64,000 bases of DNA. Origin: Bog-756 sp963699345 (lineage in GTDB: Bacteria > Actinomycetota > Acidimicrobiia > Acidimicrobiales > RAAP-2). The notes under the pieces were generated by a model. That model had not been told where the DNA came from. It did no database searches and worked only from the letters and a program-made list of their open reading frames with translations. Of this stretch, positions 34,852 to 43,058 are shown piece after piece. Position numbers and translations under genes: made by a program. Position 1 is the first letter of the stretch; each line of letters begins with the position of its first letter. The stretch lies in the NCBI GenBank assembly GCA_963699345.1, contig CAVOTL010000005.1, positions 372,001 to 436,000 of the forward strand, written 5' to 3'.

Positions 34852-35589
34852 TCAGGTGCTCGCTCCAGGCGCGAATCCGGCCTCCTGGTAGCGCGCGGTG
34901 ATACCGGAACCGGTGGCCATCGGCTGCGCGGCGTTGCAGTCCGGCTTCACCTGGTCACCGGCCACCGTCACGTAGAAGGTCCCGACGCCCGTCGGGAGGG
35001 CGATGGGGCCGTGCACCGAGGCGGGCTGGGAGCTGCCGGGCGGAGTTCCGAGGTAGGGGTCGGCGGAGGACACCGGCGGGACCAACGCCTGTGAGTTGTC
35101 GACGATGTAGAAGCAATTGCCGGGGACCGAGTAGGCCGCCAGAACGACGCCGTTGCCATCGGACGACACGGACACCGAGATGTCGGACAACGAATCCGAG
35201 TACCCCGGTTGGAACTGCAGGTCGAGCTGGGCCTTGCCGAGGCTCGACACCAGCGAGCCGGTCCCGACGTAGGTCTGCCCGTTCTCCTGGAACTGCGACT
35301 TCGCATCGGTGAAGGCGGTCACCAGGTTGGTCTGGGCGGAACGATCGTCGGCCGCACTCGTGGTGCCGAGGAAGATCGGTATGGCGATGGCCAGGAGGAT
35401 GCCCATGACGAGGAGCACCAGGAGCATCTCGACCAGGGTGAACCCGGCGTCGCTCGCCTCGCCGGCACGATCCGACCAGCGGGGCACCGACCCACCGACC
35501 GACGGGCGGGCGGCCCCGCCGGCGTGGGTGCCACCCGGTCGGGGGCGAAGCGCCCCGGTGTCCACGGCCGCCGCCCGCAATGTACTCAT
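34852..35589 (-). CDS. Type IV prepilin-like protein, second copy
   Basis: A 245-residue prepilin with an unusually long leader of about 48 residues (Arg/Gly/Pro-rich), then G|FTLVEMLLVLLVMGILLAIAIPIFL with Glu at +5. The soluble domain resembles PilA: SAADDRSAQTNLVTAFTDAKSQF, SVSSDGNGVVLAAYS, GNCFYIVDNSQ and a second Cys near the end (KPDCNAAQP). It may be a minor pilin or an alternative major pilin. No Shine-Dalgarno precedes ATG 35589. Instead a sigma-28-like promoter ends 7 nt upstream, so its mRNA is probably leaderless, which also supports this start. Confidence 0.85.
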   Translation of the reverse strand: MSTLRAAAVDTGALRPRPGGTHAGGAARPSVGGSVPRWSDRAGEASDAGFTLVEMLLVLLVMGILLAIAIPIFLGTTSAADDRSAQTNLVTAFTDAKSQFQENGQTYVGTGSLVSSLGKAQLDLQFQPGYSDSLSDISVSVSSDGNGVVLAAYSVPGNCFYIVDNSQALVPPVSSADPYLGTPPGSSQPASVHGPIALPTGVGTFYVTVAGDQVKPDCNAAQPMATGSGITARYQEAGFAPGAST

Positions 35590-35596
35590 GTCATGT

Positions 35597-35625
35597 CATT
35601 CGACCGATCCCGGTGACGACTTGAG
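35597..35625 (-). promoter_or_regulatory. FliA/WhiG-like promoter of the second prepilin gene
   Basis: CTCA (35625-35622), 17 nt, GTCGAATG (35604-35597), then 7 nt to ATG 35589. Transcription should start at or next to the start codon. Confidence 0.55.
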
Positions 35626-35757
35626 CGAAACCCCCGGTGCGGACGAGGCCGGCCCGGCAGGCGGGCCGGTCGATCTCCCCCCGGCCGACCCGTCGGGCCG
35701 CGCCGGGAGCGCGCCGGGAGGCGGTGCCGTCAGAGGCTTGCCGCCAGAGGCTTCCCG

Positions 35758-36990
35758 TCAGGAGGACGGGACCAGCTTGATGTAGTCGAACATCGGCAGG
35801 TAGAGGGAGATGACCATGATGCCGACGCCGATGCCCATGACCACGGTGAGCAGGGGCTCGAGCAGGGCGGTCAGGTTGTTGACCGTCACCTCCACCTCCT
35901 GGTCGTAGAAGCCCGCGACCTTCTTGAGCATGCCGTCGAGTTCACCGGTCTGCTCGCCGACCTCGATCATCTGGACCATCAGCGTGGGGATCACGTTCTC
36001 GTGCTCGCGCAGTGGATCGGCCAGCGGACGCCCTTCCCGGACGCCGGCCTTGGCCTCCAGCAGCACGTTGCCGATGGTCACGTTGCCCGCCGTCTCGGCG
36101 CTGATGTCGAGCGCCTCCAGGATCGGGACGCCCGAGCTGATGAGCGAACCGAGCGTGTTGGTCACCCGGGCCAGGGCGACCTTGTGGAACAGCTCGCCGA
36201 AGATCGGCGGCTTCAGCATCAGCTTGTCCCAGATCCGGCGGCCCTTCTCCGTGGCGATCCACTTGCGGACGGCCACGATCACCGCCACGACCACTCCGAT
36301 GACGGCCAGGACCCAGACGCTGGTCATGATCTGCGACACGTCGATCAGGAGCTGGGTGGGCAACGGAAGCTTGCCACCCAGACTCTTGAAGAGGTTCTGG
36401 AACACGGGGACGATGAAGATGATCATCGCCGAGAAGATCACGAGCATGACCGACAGCACCACGGACGGGTACGTCATGGCCGACTTGATCGTCTTGTTCA
36501 GCGCGGCCTGCTTCTCGATCGTCTCCGCGAGGCCGGTCAGCACCTCGTCCAGGTTTCCGCCCACCTCACCCGCCTGGATGAGGGTGCAGTAGAGCTTGGA
36601 GAACGCCTTGGGGTGCTTGCCGCACGCCACCGACAGCGACGACCCGTGCTCGAGGTCGGTCCGGACATCGTTGAGGATCTTGGCCAGCTCCGGGTTCTCG
36701 ACCTGGTTGGCCAGGATGCCGAGGGAGCGGACGACCGACAGACCGGAGTCGACCATCGTCGACAGCTGCCGGGTCATGATGGCGACCTCGCGCAGCTTGA
36801 TCCGGCCGGAGATCCCGGGGATCTTGATCTCGGTGTTCAGACTGACCACCGACTTGGGCGTCACCGAGATGGGCATGTAGCCCATCTCCCGCAGGCGGCG
36901 CACCACGAGGGCCATGCTGTCGCCGTCGAGCTGTCCCTCGACGAGGTCGCCGGACTTGTCCCGGACCTTGTAGTCGAATGTCAGTGCCAC
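35758..36990 (-). CDS. pilC: Type IV pilus inner-membrane platform protein PilC
   Basis: A 410-residue GspF/PilC-family membrane protein, the assembly platform that links the cytoplasmic ATPases to pilins. It carries two T2SSF repeats: REVAIMTRQLSTMVDSGLSVVRSLGILANQVENPELAKILNDVRTDLEHGSSLS, and later FHKVALARVTNTLGSLISSGVPILEALDISAETAGN. Three transmembrane segments are seen: VVLSVMLVIFSAMIIFIVPVF, VLAVIGVVVAVIVAV and the C-terminal LLTVVMGIGVGIMVISLYLPMFDYI. It follows the long pilT by 37 bp and ends the pilB-pilT-pilC operon. Confidence 0.92.
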   Translation of the reverse strand: MALTFDYKVRDKSGDLVEGQLDGDSMALVVRRLREMGYMPISVTPKSVVSLNTEIKIPGISGRIKLREVAIMTRQLSTMVDSGLSVVRSLGILANQVENPELAKILNDVRTDLEHGSSLSVACGKHPKAFSKLYCTLIQAGEVGGNLDEVLTGLAETIEKQAALNKTIKSAMTYPSVVLSVMLVIFSAMIIFIVPVFQNLFKSLGGKLPLPTQLLIDVSQIMTSVWVLAVIGVVVAVIVAVRKWIATEKGRRIWDKLMLKPPIFGELFHKVALARVTNTLGSLISSGVPILEALDISAETAGNVTIGNVLLEAKAGVREGRPLADPLREHENVIPTLMVQMIEVGEQTGELDGMLKKVAGFYDQEVEVTVNNLTALLEPLLTVVMGIGVGIMVISLYLPMFDYIKLVPSS

Positions 36991-37027
36991 GGTTCCCCGA
37001 TTCCTCGGTCAGTGTCTCGGACGGATC

Positions 37028-38647
37028 TCATGCGTGGTGGAGGTGGTTGCGGAGGTCCTCCTCGTTGGAGGACCGGTCGTAGGCGATGGACTCGGAGATG
37101 ATCCCGCTCTTGACGAGGGTGGCCAGTCCCTGGTCCATCGTCTGCATCCCGAACGAGCCTCCCACCTGCATGAGGGAGTAGATCTGGTGGGTCTTGGCCT
37201 GCCGGATCAAGTTGCGCACGGCCGACGTGCACACGAGCACCTCGGCGCACGGCGCCCGGCCCGCGCCGTCGGCGGTCGGCACCAGCTGCTGGGTCACCAC
37301 ACCCTCGAGCGTCGAGGCCAACATCACCCGGATCTGCTCCTGTTGCTGGGTGGGGAAGACGTCGATGATCCGGTCGATGGTCTGCGGCGCGTCCTGCGTG
37401 TGCAGCGTGCCGAAGACGAGGTGCCCCGTCTCCGCGGCCGTCAGAGCCATCGAGATCGTCTCGAGGTCGCGGAGCTCGCCGACCAGGATGACGTCGGGGT
37501 CCTGACGCAGCACCCGGCGGAGCGCCTCGGCGAAGGAGTCGGTGTCCTCGCCGATCTCCCGCTGGGTGATGATGGACCGCTTGTGGTCGTGGAGGAACTC
37601 GATCGGGTCCTCGACGGTCACGATGTGCAGGGGCTTCGTGCGGTTGATGATGTCGATGAGGGAGGCCAGGGTCGTCGACTTGCCCGAGCCGGTGGGGCCG
37701 GTGACGAGGACGAGGCCACGCCGCAGGTCGGTGAAGGCCCGGATGCAGTCGGGCAGGCCCAGGCTGGAGAACACCGGCATCTCGTGCGGGATCGGACGCA
37801 GGGCGGCCGTGATCGTCCCCCGCTGGAGGGCGACGTTCACACGGAAGCGGCCCACCCCCGGGATGGTGTGCGAGGTGTCGAGCTCGTGCTCGTCCTCGAA
37901 CCGCTCGCGCTGGGACCCGGGCAGGATGCCGAAGATCATGTCCCGGATGGTCTCGTTGTCGAGGGGTGGACACCCCTCGATCCCCCGGAGCGCACCGTGG
38001 AGCCGGATGGTCCCCGGCATGGCGGCGGTCAGGTGGAGGTCCGAGGCTCCGACGGACACCGCGTACCGCAGTAGGTCGTCGATGTGCAGGGGGACCGTGT
38101 CGTCCATGCTCCCCGCCGCGATGCCCTTCTCCAACAGTTCCTCGACCACCGTCTCCCGCGACCGCGGCTCGGCGTCGGGGCCACCGACCGGCGATGACCC
38201 ATCGGTGCCGAGGTGGCGGGCGATGATCATCGGGTCGGCCAGCACCGGATGGATCCGGAAGCCCACCCGACCGGCCAGGTCGTCGATCTCGGCGGGCTCG
38301 GGCGGGTCGCCGAAGGCGACCACGAGGGCGCGGCCGTCGATCTGCACCGCCATGGCGCCGAACGCGGTGCCCACCTCGACGGGGAGTGCGGCCGCGGCAT
38401 CGGGCTGAGGGGTGAACGCCGACAGGTCGACCGCCGGCAGCTGGGCGAGCTGGGAGAGCGTGCCCACCACGACGCTGGCGAGCGCCCGGCCACGACTGAT
38501 CAACAGGTAGCCGAGCGACTGGTCGGTGGCGTCGGCTTCGTTGACCAGGGGCTGGATCCCCGCGGGAGTCTCATAGCCCGCCTCGACCAGTGCCGAGGCC
38601 AGACGGCTGTTCCACTGGTGGCGCGTGCTCGACGTGACGGACGTCAT
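37028..38647 (-). CDS. pilT: PilT-type retraction ATPase with extra N-terminal MshEN-like domain
   Basis: A 539-residue hexameric ATPase. The C-terminal 350 residues are PilT: VGASDLHLTAAMPGTIRLHGALR, Walker A GPTGSGKSTTLASLIDIIN, Asp box VTVEDPIEFLHDHKRSIITQREIG, Walker B DPDVILVGELRDLETISMALTAAETGHLVFGTLHT. The first 165 residues resemble the MshEN/GspE N-terminal domain (LGYLLISRGRALASVVVGTLSQLAQLPAVDL, VAFGDPPEPAEIDDLAGRVGFRIHPVLADPMII), which ordinary PilT (about 350-370 residues) lacks; in some PilB/MshE proteins it binds c-di-GMP. ATG 38647 overlaps the pilB stop. A canonical PilT is at 46234. Confidence 0.88.
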   Translation of the reverse strand: MTSVTSSTRHQWNSRLASALVEAGYETPAGIQPLVNEADATDQSLGYLLISRGRALASVVVGTLSQLAQLPAVDLSAFTPQPDAAAALPVEVGTAFGAMAVQIDGRALVVAFGDPPEPAEIDDLAGRVGFRIHPVLADPMIIARHLGTDGSSPVGGPDAEPRSRETVVEELLEKGIAAGSMDDTVPLHIDDLLRYAVSVGASDLHLTAAMPGTIRLHGALRGIEGCPPLDNETIRDMIFGILPGSQRERFEDEHELDTSHTIPGVGRFRVNVALQRGTITAALRPIPHEMPVFSSLGLPDCIRAFTDLRRGLVLVTGPTGSGKSTTLASLIDIINRTKPLHIVTVEDPIEFLHDHKRSIITQREIGEDTDSFAEALRRVLRQDPDVILVGELRDLETISMALTAAETGHLVFGTLHTQDAPQTIDRIIDVFPTQQQEQIRVMLASTLEGVVTQQLVPTADGAGRAPCAEVLVCTSAVRNLIRQAKTHQIYSLMQVGGSFGMQTMDQGLATLVKSGIISESIAYDRSSNEEDLRNHLHHA

Positions 38648-41010
38648 GCGACCACCCGCAACACTTCTTCGAGCGTGGTCTCGCCGTCGATGGCCTTCCG
38701 GAGTCCGGCCTGACGGAGGGCGACCATGCCCTGGCTGACGGCGAGTCGATGGATCTCCTCCACCGAACCTCCTTCGATGATCATGCGCTCGACCTCCTCG
38801 GTCATAGGCATCAGTTCGGCTAGTGCGAGGCGGCCGCGGTAGCCCGTCTGGGAGCAGGCGGAGCACCCGACGGAGCGGTTCACCATCCCGAGGACACCGG
38901 CCGCCTCCACCTCGGCGAGCGTCCAGCCCGCCGCGGAGATGTCGGCCTCGGTGGGCTGGAACGGCTCCTTGCAGTGCATGCAGAGACGACGGGCCAGACG
39001 TTGGGCCACCACGCCGGAGAGCGCGGAGGTCACGAGGAAGGGCTCGATGCCCATCTCGATCAGACGCATGGGCGTGGCCGCCGCGCTGTTGGTGTGGAGG
39101 GTGGCGAGCACCATGTGGCCGGTGAGGGCCGCCTCGATGGCGATCGACGCCGTCTCCTTGTCGCGGATCTCACCGACCAGGACGATGTCGGGGTCGGAAC
39201 GCAGGATGGCGCGGAGCGCACCGGCGAAGGTGAGGCCGGCCTTGACGTTGAGCTGCACCTGGTTGACGCCCTTCAGGGGTACTTCGACCGGGTCCTCGAC
39301 GGTGATGATGTTCTTCTCCGGCGAGTTGAGCGCGGTCAGCGTGGTGTAGAGGGTGGTCGACTTTCCCGAGCCCGTCGGCCCACTGACCAGGATGGTGCCG
39401 TACGGCTTGGTGTAGAGCTCCTCGTAGGAACGGAGCATGTCCGGATCGAAGCCCAGCTCGGCGAACCCGAGCACGACACTCGACTTGTCGAGCACCCGCA
39501 TGACGATCTTCTCGCCGTAGATGGTCGGGAGGGTGGCCATGCGGAGGTCGATGCCCTTGGCGCCGACGTTGAGCGAGATCCGGCCGTCCTGGGGAACCCT
39601 GTGCTCGGCGATGTTCATGTCGGCCATGACCTTGAGCCGGGTGGTGACGGCCGCGGCGATGGCCTTCGGACCGGTCGACACGTCGTGGAGGACGCCGTCG
39701 ATGCGGTACCGGATGCGCAGATCGGCCTCCGTCGGCTCGATGTGGATGTCCGAGGCCCGTTCGTTGAGCGCCTGGAGGATGAGCAGGTTCACGTACCGGA
39801 CGATCGGGGCGGTCTCGGTGGCGGTCTGGATGTCGTCGACCCCGGGCTCGCCGGGCCCGCCCTCGATGCCGAGTGACGCCTCCATCGCCATGTCGGCGGC
39901 GTCGCCGCTCGAGAACACCCGGTTGATGTACGCGCCGATCTGGCTCCGGGTGGCCACGACCACGATGAAGTTGGTGCCGATGATCGTCCGCAGGTCGTCC
40001 ATGGCGAACACGTCGGTCGGGTTCGACGCCGCCACCACCGGGACGCCGGCGTCCAGGGCGATCACGATCACGTTGTGGTGCCGGGCGGTCGTCTCGGGGA
40101 TGACGCCGGCCACCGACGGGTCGACCCCCACGGTGTCGAGATCGACAAACTGGAGCCCCATCTCCTGGGCCATGCCCCACATCAGGTCGGATTCGGTGAC
40201 CAGCTTCTGGTTGGTGAGGATGCGGGCGATGCTCTGGCCCGTGAGGTGGTGCTCCTCGAGCGCCAGACTCATGGCCTCGACCGAGACCCGTCCACCTTCC
40301 ACGAGCGCCTTGGCCAGGGGGGGGAAGCCGTCGAGGAGTTCGCCGTCGGGGGCCGCCACCACCGGGTTCTGATCGTGGAAGCTGGCCACGGCTTCGGCCA
40401 CCAGATCGGCCGCGTCGACGTCGTCGGCGTCCACCGGCTCCGTGGCGGCCACGCCCTCCACGCCGTATTCGAGGGCACGAGCGAGGTCGGCGAGTTGGTC
40501 GTCGGCCGCGGCGGTGTCCGCCGATCCGTCGACCCGGACGTCATCGAGGGACGGAGGGGTGAGGCCGGGAATCAACGGGGGGAGGTCCAGGGGCGGGAGG
40601 GGGACGGTGGCCGGCGACTCGAGCCCGGCCAATGCCTGGTCGAAGGCATCGTCCGGGGTGGCGAGCTCGGTCGCCAGGTCACCCAGGGACGTCGCGACGG
40701 GCGCCACGGGACCACCGCCGCTGTAGGCCGCCTCGATGTAGTGGTCGATCTGCTCGGGCAGTGCCGCCACCGAGATGAAGTCCCGACCGAGTCCGGCCCG
40801 GATCGAGTCGACGGCCAGAAGGTCATCGGGATCGGCCATGGCCACGACCGGCGTCCCGAACTTGCGCTTGACCGCGACCACGTGGTGGCGGCGCGAGAGG
40901 TCGGCGGGCAGGATCGCCGCCGCGGTCGGGTCGACACCGTACGTGTCGAGGTCGACGAACTCGATCTCGCGCTCGCTCGCCATGTACCTCGTGGCTTCCA
41001 CGTCGCTCAT
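38644..41010 (-). CDS. pilB: Type IV pilus extension ATPase PilB with two MshEN-like domains
   Basis: A 788-residue GspE/PilB ATPase powering pilus extension. Two similar N-terminal domains are visible, one with VDLDTYGVDPTAAAILPADLSRRHHVVAVK and one with VDLDTVGVDPSVAGVIPETTARHHNVIVIA, separated by an acidic linker. The motor domain has SDIHIEPTEADLRIRYRIDGVLHD, Walker A GPTGSGKSTTLYTTL, VEDPVEVPLKGVNQVQLN, Walker B DPDIVLVGEIRDKETASIAIEAALTGHMVLATLHTN, and the zinc cysteines CMHCKEPF and CSACSQTGYRG. ATG 41010 has GGAGG 4 nt upstream. It heads the pilB-pilT-pilC operon. Confidence 0.93.
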   Translation of the reverse strand: MSDVEATRYMASEREIEFVDLDTYGVDPTAAAILPADLSRRHHVVAVKRKFGTPVVAMADPDDLLAVDSIRAGLGRDFISVAALPEQIDHYIEAAYSGGGPVAPVATSLGDLATELATPDDAFDQALAGLESPATVPLPPLDLPPLIPGLTPPSLDDVRVDGSADTAAADDQLADLARALEYGVEGVAATEPVDADDVDAADLVAEAVASFHDQNPVVAAPDGELLDGFPPLAKALVEGGRVSVEAMSLALEEHHLTGQSIARILTNQKLVTESDLMWGMAQEMGLQFVDLDTVGVDPSVAGVIPETTARHHNVIVIALDAGVPVVAASNPTDVFAMDDLRTIIGTNFIVVVATRSQIGAYINRVFSSGDAADMAMEASLGIEGGPGEPGVDDIQTATETAPIVRYVNLLILQALNERASDIHIEPTEADLRIRYRIDGVLHDVSTGPKAIAAAVTTRLKVMADMNIAEHRVPQDGRISLNVGAKGIDLRMATLPTIYGEKIVMRVLDKSSVVLGFAELGFDPDMLRSYEELYTKPYGTILVSGPTGSGKSTTLYTTLTALNSPEKNIITVEDPVEVPLKGVNQVQLNVKAGLTFAGALRAILRSDPDIVLVGEIRDKETASIAIEAALTGHMVLATLHTNSAAATPMRLIEMGIEPFLVTSALSGVVAQRLARRLCMHCKEPFQPTEADISAAGWTLAEVEAAGVLGMVNRSVGCSACSQTGYRGRLALAELMPMTEEVERMIIEGGSVEEIHRLAVSQGMVALRQAGLRKAIDGETTLEEVLRVVA

Positions 41011-41380
41011 GGGACCTCCATCGGCACACTCGGGGCGGACATTGAATGGGATTGTCCGACGTGCCCGGCCGTCGGCGTTCCGCCGCCCGGTTCCGCCCTG
41101 GACGCAGACCTCCGGCCGGGTCCGTCCCGTGGAGGCCGACGCGCCCCTTCGCGTCCCGGTGACCTCCACGTCCTTTGATGCAATCGTACGGTCGCCGTCG
41201 CGCCGGACCCGTTGCCGGTCGGTTGCGGAACGGGTGCGAAGCCGACGGCACCCCCTGGCCCCCGAGGAGGGGCCGGCGGATGTCCGTCGGAGCATCGTGG
41301 CCGGCCGACGGTCGACCGGTGGAGGGGGGTCGTGGGGCTAAGGTGACCCACTCCACCCGGCGAGCTGACGAGGTTCCACC
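41011..41380. other. 370-bp region between divergent pilB and the pilD leader
   Basis: No gene seen. It contains a TACGAT -10-like box on the minus strand near 41185 and TAAGGT on the plus strand at 41339-41344, about 37 nt before the leader ORF. No CTCA-N17-NCGA element was found upstream of pilB. Confidence 0.5.
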
Positions 41381-41482
41381 ATGTGGGTCCACGCGGGACA
41401 CACCACCATCCACCCCGCCGGCCCGGCCCCCGTCCCCCGGGGGCGGGGGCATGCGCTCCCACCACGGGACCCGGTCGGGTGA
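41381..41482 (+). CDS. Possible 33-residue leader ORF coupled to pilD
   Basis: ATG 41381 has GAGG 7 nt upstream and opens MWVHAGHTTIHPAGPAPVPR..., ending in a TGA that overlaps the GTG start of the PilD homologue (GTGA). The reading frame contains a near-palindromic C5G/G5 hairpin (41427-41449). It could couple or attenuate pilD translation. No homologue is known to me, so it may be chance. Confidence 0.3.
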   Translation: MWVHAGHTTIHPAGPAPVPRGRGHALPPRDPVG

Positions 41483-42312
41483 CCGCCCCCCACGGCACCC
41501 TCGAATGGCTGGTCGTGGCCGTGGCCACGCTCTTCGGCCTGCTGGTGGGCTCCTTCCTCAACGTCGTCGTCTACCGGGCCCCCCTCGGACTGTCGGTCTC
41601 GACGCCCCGGTCGTTCTGCCCCACCTGCGACCGACAGCTCTCGTGGTGGGAGAACGTCCCCGTGGTGTCGTGGCTCGCCCTGCGCGGGCGGTGCCACACC
41701 TGCCACCAGGCCATCTCGGTGCGCTATCCCCTGGTCGAGGTGGCCACCGCCGTCAGTTTCGGCCTGGTGGCGTGGGCCTGGCACGGCAACGCGCTGACCG
41801 CCGGGTACTGCGTGCTGGCCGCCGCCACCATCGCCGGGGCCCTCATCGAATTCGGCGGCAGCCGCACCCCCCTGTCCGTCGGGGCGGTGGGCACCGCCAT
41901 GGGCCTGGTGCTCGTGGTGGCGGCCGCCCTCTGGCTCGACCGCTGGCCGGTCGCCGTCTGGTCGCTCGTCGGGGTCGCCGCCGGCGCGGTGGGGTTCGGC
42001 GTCCTGCGCGCCGGTGATCCGGACTGCCGGGACCCGCTGTGGCACGGACGTGCCCTCCTGCCCGCCGCCGGCTGCTGGCTGGGCGGCATCGGCGGTGTCT
42101 CCGGGGCGGCGGTGGTGGCCGGAACGGCGGCTTGGATCCTGGCCGAGGCGGCCTGTCTGGTGGTGCTGTGGGCCACCCTCCGGGCGTCGTCGGTCGCCCG
42201 GACGGGCGAGGGCGGTGGCGGTGGAACCCCCGCGAAGCCTCCCGTGGCGTCGGTCCCGCTGGTGACCGGCGTCGTCGTAGCCCTCGTCGTGTCCCTCATC
42301 GTCGCCACCTGA
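41479..42312 (+). CDS. PilD-like prepilin peptidase homologue lacking catalytic aspartates
   Basis: A 277-residue polytopic membrane protein. The N-terminal domain is a textbook prepilin peptidase/methylase: GLLVGSFLNVVVYRAPLG, SFCPTCDRQLSWWENVPVVSWLALRGRCHTCHQAISVRYPLVEVAT, with both CxxC pairs. The following A24 protease region is degenerate. Where PilD has LIDxxxxxLPD this has LIEFGGSRTPL; where PilD has GxGDxKLLAALGAWLG this has HGRALLPAAGCWLG. Both catalytic Asp residues are therefore missing. It may be an inactive or methylase-only form, with processing by an enzyme elsewhere. Confidence 0.8.
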   Translation: MTAPHGTLEWLVVAVATLFGLLVGSFLNVVVYRAPLGLSVSTPRSFCPTCDRQLSWWENVPVVSWLALRGRCHTCHQAISVRYPLVEVATAVSFGLVAWAWHGNALTAGYCVLAAATIAGALIEFGGSRTPLSVGAVGTAMGLVLVVAAALWLDRWPVAVWSLVGVAAGAVGFGVLRAGDPDCRDPLWHGRALLPAAGCWLGGIGGVSGAAVVAGTAAWILAEAACLVVLWATLRASSVARTGEGGGGGTPAKPPVASVPLVTGVVVALVVSLIVAT

Positions 42313-42318
42313 CCCACC

Positions 42319-42324
42319 TACCAT
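42319..42324 (+). promoter_or_regulatory. -10 box of leaderless promoter, response regulator gene
   Basis: TACCAT, spacer GGTCGG, ATG 42331; no Shine-Dalgarno. Confidence 0.5.
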
Positions 42325-42330
42325 GGTCGG

Positions 42331-43056
42331 ATGGACCGTTCCGCTCCGAGCGATCCGCCCACGGCGGCCCGTGGACTCCGGACGGTCATCGTCGACGATC
42401 ACGAACTGCTCCGCACCGGCACCCGCGGCATCCTCGACGACGCCGACGGCTTCGTCGTGGTGGGTGAGGCGGCCGACGCCGACGAGGCGCTCACCGTGGT
42501 GGAAGACACGGAGCCCGATCTCGTGATCACCGACATCCGGCTGCCCACCACCAACGGCATCGACCTGGCCGGCCGACTGGTGGATGACCACCCGGGGCTC
42601 ATGGTCGTCATCCTCAGCGCCTACGACGACGAGCACTACGTCCGGGCGGCGTTGGCCGCCGGGGTCTCGGGCTACCTCCTCAAGACGCTGCCGAGCCACG
42701 AACTGGTGGCCGCCCTGCGCGACGCCTGCGCGGCGGGACCCTCCGATCCGGCGGTCCCCCGCGGGAGGGGCGAGAAGGACCTCGTCGCCTACGGCCCCGA
42801 TGACGACGAGCGGTTGACCGTGCGCGAGGCCGAAGTGGTCCGCCTCGTGGCCCGGGGCATGGCGAACAAGGCGATCGCCCAACAACTCGGCATCAGTCCC
42901 CGCACCGTCGAAGGGCATCTCAACCACGTCTTCGACAAGCTCGGCATCCTGTCCCGCACCGAGTTGGTCCACTACGCACTGGCCGGTCGCCTGCTCGGCC
43001 GCGACGCCGACCCCGACGCCCGACCGGGTGACGCCGCCGGCGTGCCGGGAGCCTGA
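42331..43056 (+). CDS. NarL/LuxR-family response regulator
   Basis: A 241-residue two-component regulator. The receiver domain has TVIVDDHELLRTGTRGIL (acidic pocket), the phospho-acceptor Asp in DLVITDIRLPTTNG, and the conserved Lys in SGYLLKTLPSHEL. The C-terminal LuxR helix-turn-helix is LTVREAEVVRLVARGMANKAIAQQLGISPRTVEGHLNHVFDKLG. It is co-transcribed with the kinase gene 2 bp downstream and lies inside the pilus locus, next to the pilD homologue, so pilus genes are candidate targets (inference). Confidence 0.92.
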   Translation: MDRSAPSDPPTAARGLRTVIVDDHELLRTGTRGILDDADGFVVVGEAADADEALTVVEDTEPDLVITDIRLPTTNGIDLAGRLVDDHPGLMVVILSAYDDEHYVRAALAAGVSGYLLKTLPSHELVAALRDACAAGPSDPAVPRGRGEKDLVAYGPDDDERLTVREAEVVRLVARGMANKAIAQQLGISPRTVEGHLNHVFDKLGILSRTELVHYALAGRLLGRDADPDARPGDAAGVPGA

Positions 43057-43058
43057 GG

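Noticed and set aside
41427..41449. C/G-rich near-palindrome before pilD as a terminator
   Set aside because: It lies between a plausible promoter and the gene it would block, with a bulge and no U-run; more likely compositional or a weak attenuator.
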